DNA of 6,054 bases, taken from assembly GCA_963545035.1 (NCBI GenBank), contig CAUUHU010000032.1, forward strand, positions 1-6,054, read 5' to 3'. The stretch comes from Nanogingivalis sp963545035. Its GTDB lineage: Bacteria > Patescibacteriota > Saccharimonadia > Saccharimonadales > Saccharimonadaceae. The translations under genes were made by a program, and so were the position numbers. The notes below the pieces were generated by a model. It was not told the origin of the DNA. It did not search any database and worked only from the letters and a program-made list of their open reading frames with translations. Shown here piece after piece: positions 1 to 5,121 of this stretch (positions are counted from its first letter, which is position 1; each line of letters starts with the position of its first letter).

Positions 1-1011
1 TTATCGTCGCAAAATTTTGCTCAAAATTGTGCGCAACAAATATCTTTTGCGATAGTCGCCGGCAGATTCAACCGCCACACCGCGAAAACCAGCCTTAAAA
101 CGCAACAAACTCGCCTTTGGCTCTGCTGTAATACCATAAAAATTATATTTCGAAGCTCCCGCGCGAATCGCTTCTTTAATCATATGATCTTGCAAAAATG
201 TAGAAGCTGGAATTTTGCGATAGTCTTGAAGAGTTCCGCCCTCAAAATAAACAACTTCGTTTTTCGAAAAGATAAACACGCCAGCAGAAATTAATTTTCC
301 CTCAAATTCTACACCCATAAAATGCGCTTGCTTGCCAAAACAAGTTTTTAAATTGTGATAATATTCTTCATCCCGCGTGCCAACACCATTTTTTTGGTTT
401 GAACTCTTTAAAATCGCCACAAAATCAGCAAATTCACCCTCTTCAACCTTGCGAATACTCACACCTTTTTTTATTGCCGCACGCAAATTTCGGCGGGTAG
501 TTTGGTTATAGGTTGCCGCCACATCATCTTCGCTTAGCTCTGTTAGGTCTTTCAAATAAACGTGCATGTTTACATCCATGTCAAACTCGTGCTTAAAGCC
601 AGAATGATACTTAAAACCAGCTTTTAATAGCGGCTCGCTTAGCCATTTTAGGTTAGTGCTTTCAATAATTTCAAGCTTATCATTACGAAGGGCACGCACC
701 ACTTTTGGTAAAATCCGGTAAGAAATCGCTCCATGCTCACGCGCAAATTCTTCACTCTTCACCAAAAAATCCACAAAATCTGCTTGCGAAACACCATTTT
801 GTTCAACCATCACCAAATCGAAACGCTTATTTTTGTTAGAAATCAACCCAGCAACTTCGATATTTCCGCCATTTTTTAACGCCACAAAATAGCACTCTGC
901 GCCACGTTTCTTGCGCATTTCGGCAAATTCTACACTTTGTAACCAGTCAATGTTTTTATCTTGGCAATAGTTTTGATATTCTTCTTTTAAAATCTCTACA
1001 AGGCTTTTCAT
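1..1011 (-). CDS. FemA/FemB-family peptidoglycan interpeptide-bridge aminoacyltransferase
   Basis: Complete 336-residue protein; TAA at 3-1. FemA/B/X-family enzymes take an amino acid from aminoacyl-tRNA and attach it to the stem peptide of a peptidoglycan precursor at the cytoplasmic membrane face. The family features seen are a basic segment YNQTTRRNLRAAIKKG (168-183), which matches the conserved N-x-R-R-x-I-x-K-A-x-x-x-G signature. The C-terminal GNAT-like half has EGGT (257-260), then DYRKIPASTFLQDHMIKEA (263-281), YNFYGI (289-294) and a closing FKAGFRG (305-311). Length is near that of FemX-type single-residue adders, and I see no room for the long coiled-coil arm of FemA/MurM. No signal peptide or membrane segment is evident. 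The ATG at 1011 is preceded by AGAGGA (1015-1020) at tight spacing. A TGTTAAAAT extended -10-like element (1021-1029) lies just upstream, but it would leave almost no leader. The gene sits 99 bp after the HU gene, behind a terminator-like hairpin. The amino acid added cannot be read from sequence. Confidence 0.85.
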   Translation of the reverse strand: MKSLVEILKEEYQNYCQDKNIDWLQSVEFAEMRKKRGAECYFVALKNGGNIEVAGLISNKNKRFDLVMVEQNGVSQADFVDFLVKSEEFAREHGAISYRILPKVVRALRNDKLEIIESTNLKWLSEPLLKAGFKYHSGFKHEFDMDVNMHVYLKDLTELSEDDVAATYNQTTRRNLRAAIKKGVSIRKVEEGEFADFVAILKSSNQKNGVGTRDEEYYHNLKTCFGKQAHFMGVEFEGKLISAGVFIFSKNEVVYFEGGTLQDYRKIPASTFLQDHMIKEAIRAGASKYNFYGITAEPKASLLRFKAGFRGVAVESAGDYRKRYLLRTILSKILRR

Positions 1012-1030
1012 ATATCCTCTATTTTAACAC

Positions 1031-1091
1031 AAAAAAACCAATTTTAAAACCAGCCCGATAGCTCTTTTTGCTACTGAAAGCTGGTTTTAAA
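1031..1091 (-). terminator. Hairpin terminator after the HU-related gene
   Basis: A perfect 12-bp inverted repeat, TTTAAAACCAGC (1043-1054) against GCTGGTTTTAAA (1080-1091), encloses a 25-nt loop. Inside the loop a second small stem pairs TAGC (1059-1062) with GCTA (1070-1073). The AAAACCAGC/GCTGGTTTT core has A and T tracts on both sides, so it could act in both directions. On the minus strand the stem ends in UUUU and is followed, a few bases on, by a 7-U run (1037-1031). It lies 20-68 nt after the HU stop and before the femA/B-like start, so it probably separates or attenuates these two genes. The U-tract is not ideally placed, so efficiency is uncertain. Confidence 0.7.
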
Positions 1092-1110
1092 CTTTTTGCT
1101 TTAACTAATT

Positions 1111-1548
1111 TTAAGCACCCGCTGGCTTGTCTTCGGTTGGTTTTGGCTCGGTAGTTTTGGCTTTTTCAACCTTTTCAAAATGTGCCGCTTTTAGCTTATC
1201 TTTTAAGGCATCACCCGCCACAAAACGAACTTTTACACCCTCAATCGAGCTTGCCGTTACATCAGATTCTTTATCTTGACCTTTAGATTGAATGGTTGTG
1301 TGAAAATAACCAAGTTTTCCAAGATGAACACTTTCGCCTCGCTCTAATCGCTTCAAAAGCTCATCTGTTAGTGCTAGTAGCACCGCATGCACATCAATAT
1401 GGCTCACTGTAGTTGAAGTTTCTGAAATACTATTGGCAATTTCATCCAAATCAACACGACCAGATTCAGCCAGTTGAGCATAAAACTTTTTTGGCTCCTC
1501 ACGTTTTGCAGGATTTACAAGTTGAACAACTTTATATTTAAGACTCAT
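1111..1548 (-). CDS. HU-related (HU-HIG type) DNA-binding protein
   Basis: Complete 145-residue protein with a TAA stop. HU-fold proteins form dimers that bind and bend DNA in the nucleoid. It begins MSLKYKVVQLVNPAKREEPKKFYAQ, the opening of the HU-related family (longer than classical 90-residue HU) that starts with a Y-K-V-V strand before the helical HU core. The helix pair covers about 34-70 (LDEIANSISETSTTVSHIDV, then ALTDELLKRLERG). The conserved turn GESVHLGKLGYF (71-82) is the HU/IHF counterpart of G-x-x-V-x-L-x-x-F-G-x-F. A strand ASSIEGVKVRFVAG (99-112) follows. The tail from about 127 is low-complexity Lys/Thr/Glu/Pro. The ATG is preceded by AAGGAGGA (1551-1558), a near-perfect SD at tight spacing, which fixes the start. 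The family is best known in Bacteroidota, and its exact role is poorly defined. No partner gene in the window points to a specific job. Confidence 0.88.
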   Translation of the reverse strand: MSLKYKVVQLVNPAKREEPKKFYAQLAESGRVDLDEIANSISETSTTVSHIDVHAVLLALTDELLKRLERGESVHLGKLGYFHTTIQSKGQDKESDVTASSIEGVKVRFVAGDALKDKLKAAHFEKVEKAKTTEPKPTEDKPAGA

Positions 1549-1579
1549 TTTCCTCCTTAAAAGGCTTTTGATTTGTTTT

Positions 1580-1588
1580 ACTATAGCA
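1580..1588 (-). promoter_or_regulatory. Proximal extended -10-like element for the HU-related gene
   Basis: The minus strand reads TGCTATAGT, one base off the TGn TATAAT extended -10 consensus, about 30 nt before the ATG. It resembles a second copy of the distal element, including downstream similarity (AATCAA then CTTTTAAGGA in both). It overlaps one arm of the CTATAGCA/TGCTATAG inverted repeat, so a protein or a hairpin could block it. No good -35 is seen. Confidence 0.4.
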
Positions 1589-1749
1589 GTTAATTAAAAA
1601 TGCTATAGATGATTCTTAAATGTGCTTAGCAAATTTTAAAAAGTAGCGTAGCACTTTTGTTGGTTTGCTATAGGGGATTAAAAATTCCTCCTTTCACCTT
1701 GCCAAAATCACCAAGTTATTTCCTTAAAAGTGCTTGATTTCCTGATTTA

Positions 1750-1758
1750 ATTATAGCA
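1750..1758 (-). promoter_or_regulatory. Distal extended -10 promoter element for the HU-related gene
   Basis: On the minus strand this reads TGCTATAAT, a full extended -10 consensus (TGn TATAAT). An 18-nt spacer separates it from a weak -35 candidate, TTGCGC, so recognition would rest mainly on the extended -10. It lies just inside the region after the S-gene stop, so the HU gene need not depend on read-through from the RM locus. Prediction from motif only. Confidence 0.5.
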
Positions 1759-1784
1759 CTTTGAACGGGTTAAGCGCAAGCGGG

Positions 1785-1813
1785 ATTGTAAATTTTTATT
1801 GCTTATTTACAAT
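1785..1813. repeat. 9-bp inverted repeat across the S-gene stop codon
   Basis: ATTGTAAAT (1785-1793) and ATTTACAAT (1805-1813) are perfect inverted copies separated by 11 nt, and the TAA of the specificity gene falls in the loop. On the minus strand no U-tract follows the stem, so it is a poor terminator for the RM locus. On the plus strand a 7-T run follows, but no plus-strand gene leads into it. It may stabilise the RM mRNA 3' end or may be chance in AT-rich DNA. Confidence 0.4.
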
Positions 1814-2971
1814 TTTTTTAGTTGCAGCAATCCTTTTATCTGCATATTTAACGACATCTTTAATAATTAGTTTAGAAATAGCTTTTAAAAATATTTCAAT
1901 ATAATTGATATCCATTTTACCATTTTTTATTGGTAGACAAATCTTTTGGTCTTGAATTGTTTGAACATTATAACTAGAACTTCCCCATGAGAATTTCGAG
2001 AAAGATCGAGTTATTGCAGTTACAAACAATAAAGCATTTTCTTTTCTAAAACCTTGAAACTTTGGTTTCAATATTTTTATTTTATCGCCCGTGAAATATG
2101 GTTTCTCCTGATAAAATGAAGTAGCGGTATCTTGTCCGAATGAAATCGTGTTTCCATCATTCAAATAATCCGTACTCTCCCGAATATAACCTTTAATTCC
2201 ATTATCAGAACTTTTTCTTACTACATAGGGATATTCACCATTACTTAATAAATCAACTTTATTAGCATCAAATCGTTTTTTATAAGTCTGCACATCAAAT
2301 AAATCACCAATTCGATATTCGTCCCACTCAACAGAATCATAAGATTCAAGAACTTCTAACTCTCTGTTAGATAACTCATAATCATCCAATCCGCTAACTT
2401 CTAAGTAGTTTTTCAGCTCCGCGACGCGCTGAGCTTCCAGCTCCGCGACGCGCTGAGCTTCCAGCTCCGCGACGAAAGTTTCCATAAAATCAAAGTCAAT
2501 TTTTCCATTTTTAGTTGGTAGATAAATTTTTTCATCTTGGACCCTTAGCCATCCCGCTTTATTTGTCCACTCATATTTACCATGAAGCACACCATTTATA
2601 ACGCTCGAAATAAACACTCCGTCATTTCTATTGAATTCTATAGAAGGATCTTTCCAGTCTATAGCATAAGCATCCTGTAGTACTGTAAATTTATTACTTT
2701 GAAAAAAGGTTACTCCAGTATTTGCTCCGTTTGCTGAGATAGAAATAACATTCTGCAAAATAGTTGCATTCTCCATGGGAACATAGTTATTTAACCCTTG
2801 GTTTTCAATTCCTGCAGTTAATGCTGGCAATTTATATACCTCATCAGGGATTTTTTTCAATTCGGACGTTTTATACTTTAATGGGTTAACTTTGACTTTT
2901 TCAAATAAATCACCAATTCGATATTCGCCCCACTCAACATTCGCCAGTTTTTCGTTAAGTGAGGCATCTAT
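1796..2971 (-). CDS. RM specificity (S) subunit with two target-recognition domains; start codon absent, probably read by -1 frameshift
   Basis: The 391 codons counted here, from the first codon after the proposed -1 shift, code for a Type I/IIB-style S protein. It sets the DNA sequence recognised by the partner nuclease-methylase. Each half begins with the same motif, VEW(G/D)EYRIGDLF, at residues 12-23 and 214-225. The first recognition domain has SANGANTG (79-86) and ends in the conserved GKIDFDFMETF (156-166). A helical spacer with VAELEAQR repeats (167-184) follows. The second domain ends in GKMDINYIEIF (351-361) and a closing helix. The oddity is the start: the frame is open only from 2983 (TGA at 2986) and has no ATG, GTG or TTG until TTG at 2860. 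That TTG lies inside domain 1 and would remove its VEWGEYRIGDLF motif. The frame is exactly -1 relative to the methylase, and a frameshift signal lies at the junction. Alternatives are an inactivated start (one-base loss) or a rare start codon. Confidence 0.85.
   Translation of the reverse strand: MDASLNEKLANVEWGEYRIGDLFEKVKVNPLKYKTSELKKIPDEVYKLPALTAGIENQGLNNYVPMENATILQNVISISANGANTGVTFFQSNKFTVLQDAYAIDWKDPSIEFNRNDGVFISSVINGVLHGKYEWTNKAGWLRVQDEKIYLPTKNGKIDFDFMETFVAELEAQRVAELEAQRVAELKNYLEVSGLDDYELSNRELEVLESYDSVEWDEYRIGDLFDVQTYKKRFDANKVDLLSNGEYPYVVRKSSDNGIKGYIRESTDYLNDGNTISFGQDTATSFYQEKPYFTGDKIKILKPKFQGFRKENALLFVTAITRSFSKFSWGSSSYNVQTIQDQKICLPIKNGKMDINYIEIFLKAISKLIIKDVVKYADKRIAATKKIVNKQ
2295..2333. 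repeat. 39-bp direct repeat, copy A (start of second recognition domain)
   Basis: Matches 2901-2939 at 38 of 39 bases; the only difference is T versus C at the tenth base from the right end of the unit read on the plus strand's later half (GTCCCAC versus GCCCCAC). It encodes VEWDEYRIGDLF-type sequence at the start of domain 2. The copies lie 606 bp apart, an exact 202 codons, so recombination between them would delete one recognition domain and keep the frame. Confidence 0.9.
2414..2474. repeat. 24-bp tandem repeat in the S-protein spacer (two full copies plus 13 bp)
   Basis: The unit CAGCTCCGCGACGCGCTGAG plus CTTC fills 2414-2437 and 2438-2461, and its first 13 bases recur at 2462-2474. On the coding strand each unit encodes EAQRVAEL, giving FVAELEAQR then VAELEAQR then VAEL in the helix that joins the two recognition domains. 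The unit is about two-thirds GC in an otherwise AT-rich gene, with codons such as CGC, GCG and CTG that are rare nearby. Because 24 is a multiple of three, gain or loss of a unit lengthens or shortens the spacer by 8 residues without breaking the frame. In EcoR124I versus EcoR124II, a comparable TAEL repeat number sets the gap length of the recognition site. Confidence 0.95.
2901..2939. repeat. 39-bp direct repeat, copy B (start of first recognition domain)
   Basis: Partner of 2295-2333 with one mismatch. It encodes the VEWGEYRIGDLF opening of domain 1. Its right part (2927-2938) also forms one arm of the stem-loop proposed to stimulate frameshifting, and copy A differs at one base inside that arm. 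Confidence 0.9.
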
Positions 2972-2993
2972 TTTCCCAGAGTTTCATCCTCCT
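2927..2993 (-). promoter_or_regulatory. Putative programmed -1 ribosomal frameshift signal joining the nuclease-methylase to the S frame
   Basis: Read on the minus strand there are four parts. First is AGGAGG (2993-2988), which serves no properly spaced start codon. Second, after exactly 10 nt, is the slippery heptamer G GGA AAA (2977-2971), in phase with the methylase codons CTG GGA AAA. Third is the methylase stop TAG directly after it. Fourth, 5 nt after the heptamer, is a 12-bp stem, GCCTCACTTAAC (2965-2954) with GTTGAGTGGGGC (2938-2927), including two G-U pairs and a 15-nt loop. Slipping back one base re-pairs GGG AAA and continues ATA GAT GCC, exactly the S frame. The fusion would be 683 + 391 = 1074 residues. 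The known parallels are E. coli dnaX (SD-like AGGGAG 10 nt before the slip site, stem-loop after) and lambda G/GT (GGGAAAG). The right stem arm is also constrained as coding sequence, so part of the match may be chance. Confidence 0.65.
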
Positions 2994-5019
2994 TATTAGA
3001 TTCACTCTTTAATAAATTTGAGACCTCCCAAGATAGATAGTCACCAACCGTCTTTTTAAAATCTTCTAGCTTTGGTTTTATATCAATCGGCGCGGTTTGA
3101 TTCCAATCATCGCCTTTATCAACATCAATATAGCCTTCATAATATTCTGATTCGGTTAAATAGTTCAATTTGCTCTTGCCAAATTTAACCAAATCAACCA
3201 CTTCTTGATATTTTTCTTTAGCATGGTCTGTGTCGCGAAGGTTAATACTTGCTTTCTTGCGGTTGCTTCTAGTGTAGCCATCATTCGTAAAGTCGATAAA
3301 TTTCACCATGTAGTCATTTTCATGAGCTTCACCAACTCTAAAAACATAAATATATGTTTGAACGCTAGACTTACCAACAAACAAATCAATAGGCATTTTA
3401 ATACTTGCAAGCAATCTATTTGATTTTAAAATATCTTTGTTTATTTCGGTAGCTTTACCGCTTCCTGCTGAACCTTGAATAATAATAGCTGCATAACCCG
3501 ACTTCATCATAGAAAGAGCACGCTTAACAAAAATCATACCATTACCTTCTGCTGAGTATGGTGGATTTAGAACAAAAGCAGTTGCTGGGAACTCTTCATT
3601 AGTTTTACCGTAGCCATATTTTCCGTTAAATTGTTTTAAGGAGTCTTCATTGATAATATTTGATGAACCATCTCCCATCATAATCATATTAAGAACGGCT
3701 AACATATAAACAGACGAGAGAATTTCCAAGCCTAAAAGTTGGTTTGCTTTAATTTCTACTTCTTTTTTATATAATTCATCTGGTGATGTAATTTTTGCTT
3801 TAGCATCGTTAAGCATTTCATTCATTGCCGAAACCAGCAATCCAGCGGAGCCAGTTGCAAAATCCCAAACATATGAATCTTTATCTACACGAGCTAATCT
3901 AACCAATAAAGTAGCCACATAAGATGGGGTTAATACAACATCGTTGAGTTTATCCTGCGTAAAACCTAACCATGAATACATCTCGTTAAAGAGTTTTCCT
4001 GTAAAGTCTGTATTTAAACCAATTTTATAATAAATACCTAAATCATCAACTATTTTACTAAATACTCGTTTAAGCTGGCTTTCACCATTTATTGGCTTAT
4101 TGATGTTATCGGTAGTTAGTGTGTTTTTTAGCGTTCGAATGATTAATTCTTTCTTAGCTTGAGGAATATTTTTCTCATTTAAAAATGAGTTAACTTTTCG
4201 AATAATAATATCGCCGTCTCGATTACCTTCTTCTGTAGAGGATTTTAAATCTTCTTTGTCTAGAGGTTTCACTTTTCCTGCCACACCAAGAGTAGCAATA
4301 ATAGAAGCCGCCACCAAATAAACGCGGTCATTTTCACCTAAACCTTTTTCATTTTGATAAATATCGTTATTTAGTTTTGTTAGACTTGCATCAATTTCTT
4401 TTTCACGTTGTTCTTTTAATTTTTCAGCCTCTTCAGCAGTCAACTCTAAAGTCTTTACCTTTTCAATAAAGGCATCAAAGTTATCGGGTTTAAGAAAAGA
4501 TAGATCAGTATAATTATCTATTTTTTGACCAATACCAAAATTGTCTTTTGAAACATAATAAACCCCAATTTGTGTTTGGAGCTCGCCAAGTTCATTTTTA
4601 TAACCCGTAACACCGATTGAAATAATATTAGTATAGCTTGTATAATGCAATAACGCATTAGCATAGTGAACTGCACCATTAACGGCAAAAGAGTTGATGT
4701 TTGTATAATTTAGCTCGTTTTTAGCTTTTCGGTTGTCAACTCGACCATCAGAATCTAGTTTTTCTAATTTATCTTTATATCCTTTATATTCAATTAGAAT
4801 AGGCCAATAATCTGTATGTTTATCTTTAAGCAATAGTTTAGCATCGGGGCGATTTCCTCCAACTCCTCCTCGCTTAGAATAGTATTCTGACAATGCGTTA
4901 TCAATCTCAGAATTTAAAGTTTCTTGTTCTAATTTATAATCTAAACCATACGACTTCAACCAGCCGTTAACTAAATCTGCTACCATAGGCTCAACTGATT
5001 GAATACTTGTTTTTGCCAT
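2968..5019 (-). CDS. Bifunctional restriction nuclease and N6-adenine DNA methyltransferase (Type IIB/IIG, BcgI-A-like)
   Basis: Complete 683-residue protein, TAG stop. It should both cleave and methylate DNA at sites chosen by the adjoining S protein. The N-terminal region (about 40-160) has a PD-(D/E)xK nuclease pattern: PD at 58-59 and EYK at 77-79 in ILIEYKG. A charged helical linker follows (about 185-220). The methyltransferase module includes LTPSYVATLLVRL (363-375), SAM-binding motif I as DFATGSAG (386-393, family form DPACGSGG), GLEI (430-433), and catalytic motif IV NPPY (485-488), the gamma-type N6-adenine pattern. The ATG at 5019 has the SD AAGGGAG (5029-5035) 9 nt upstream. Ordinary HsdM proteins lack the N-terminal nuclease, and no HsdR gene is present; both facts favour the BcgI/AloI plan. 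The gene ends at the frameshift signal. Alternative: a plain Type I HsdM with a degenerate N-terminal domain. Confidence 0.88.
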   Translation of the reverse strand: MAKTSIQSVEPMVADLVNGWLKSYGLDYKLEQETLNSEIDNALSEYYSKRGGVGGNRPDAKLLLKDKHTDYWPILIEYKGYKDKLEKLDSDGRVDNRKAKNELNYTNINSFAVNGAVHYANALLHYTSYTNIISIGVTGYKNELGELQTQIGVYYVSKDNFGIGQKIDNYTDLSFLKPDNFDAFIEKVKTLELTAEEAEKLKEQREKEIDASLTKLNNDIYQNEKGLGENDRVYLVAASIIATLGVAGKVKPLDKEDLKSSTEEGNRDGDIIIRKVNSFLNEKNIPQAKKELIIRTLKNTLTTDNINKPINGESQLKRVFSKIVDDLGIYYKIGLNTDFTGKLFNEMYSWLGFTQDKLNDVVLTPSYVATLLVRLARVDKDSYVWDFATGSAGLLVSAMNEMLNDAKAKITSPDELYKKEVEIKANQLLGLEILSSVYMLAVLNMIMMGDGSSNIINEDSLKQFNGKYGYGKTNEEFPATAFVLNPPYSAEGNGMIFVKRALSMMKSGYAAIIIQGSAGSGKATEINKDILKSNRLLASIKMPIDLFVGKSSVQTYIYVFRVGEAHENDYMVKFIDFTNDGYTRSNRKKASINLRDTDHAKEKYQEVVDLVKFGKSKLNYLTESEYYEGYIDVDKGDDWNQTAPIDIKPKLEDFKKTVGDYLSWEVSNLLKSESNKEDETLGK

Positions 5020-5028
5020 ACCTAAAAG

Positions 5029-5063
5029 CTCCCTTTTTTATTATATTCCATACTATTATATCA
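5029..5063 (-). promoter_or_regulatory. Promoter region and SD of the RM locus
   Basis: The minus strand carries TGATATAAT (5063-5055), a perfect extended -10 (TGn TATAAT), followed by a second TATAAT (5045-5040) and then the SD AAGGGAG (5035-5029) before the ATG at 5019. The upstream -35 area is a T-run belonging to the preceding terminator, so no clear -35 exists and the extended -10 probably carries recognition. The promoter starts right after the fusA terminator, making the RM locus an independent unit. No inverted repeat typical of an RM controller (C-box) and no controller gene is seen. Confidence 0.6.
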
Positions 5064-5074
5064 TACATTAATAT

Positions 5075-5102
5075 AAAAAAACCACCTCCCGAAAGAGGTA
5101 GT
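5075..5102 (-). terminator. Rho-independent terminator of fusA
   Basis: On the minus strand ACTACCTC (5102-5095) pairs with GAGGTGGT (5088-5081) over 8 bp, including one U-G pair. The loop is 6 nt containing TTCG, and a 7-T run (5081-5075) follows. It begins 20 nt after the fusA stop. Stem, tetraloop-like turn and U-tract are all canonical. Confidence 0.92.
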
Positions 5103-5121
5103 TTTTAAGTTTTCGAAATTA

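Larger units (their letters stand above)
1549..1795 (-). promoter_or_regulatory. Structured, repeat-containing intergenic leader upstream of the HU-related gene
   Basis: This 247-bp gap holds no credible gene but much short structure. TGCTATA recurs four times: on the minus strand at 1758-1750 and 1588-1580, and on the plus strand at 1601-1608 and 1666-1673. CTATAGCA (1581-1588) and TGCTATAG (1601-1608) form a perfect 8-bp inverted repeat with a 12-nt loop. AAAGTGCT (1727-1734) and AGCACTTT (1755-1762) form another. A short hairpin AAAAGTG/TACTTTT (about 1639-1658) ends in a 5-T run on the minus strand and could be a weak attenuator. An unused SD-like AAAGGAGGA lies near 1687-1695. If the distal promoter is used the HU mRNA has a leader of nearly 200 nt; with the proximal one, about 25 nt. 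I recognise no riboswitch class. Confidence 0.45.

Noticed and set aside
1581..1673. Terminal inverted repeats of a small insertion element (TGCTATAG copies)
   Set aside because: The repeats are only 8 bp, no transposase or target duplication is seen, and the elements fit promoter or leader structure better.
1769..1784. Terminator after the S gene from the GC-rich GTTAAGCGCAAGCGGG segment
   Set aside because: Only 3-4 bp stems with tiny loops form, and there is no U-tract on the minus strand.
2414..2474. CRISPR array
   Set aside because: The repeats are contiguous, without spacers, and lie in frame within a coding helix.
2858..2860. TTG as the start of the S gene
   Set aside because: It lies inside recognition domain 1, would remove the VEWGEYRIGDLF motif that is clearly encoded upstream, and has no SD before it.
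2881..2967. ATG at 2967 as start of a small gene (28 residues)
   Set aside because: It is out of frame with S, and the same bases code for conserved S sequence in another frame. It is kept only as a possible relic of the old S start.
2984..2986. UGA recoding (as in Absconditabacteria/Gracilibacteria) to extend the S frame upstream
   Set aside because: Reading through TGA at 2986 meets only GGA GGA and then TAA at 2995, so no start is gained; other genes are intact in the standard code.
3205..3423. Plus-strand open frame of 72 codons
   Set aside because: It is antisense to the conserved methyltransferase gene and has no recognisable protein features.
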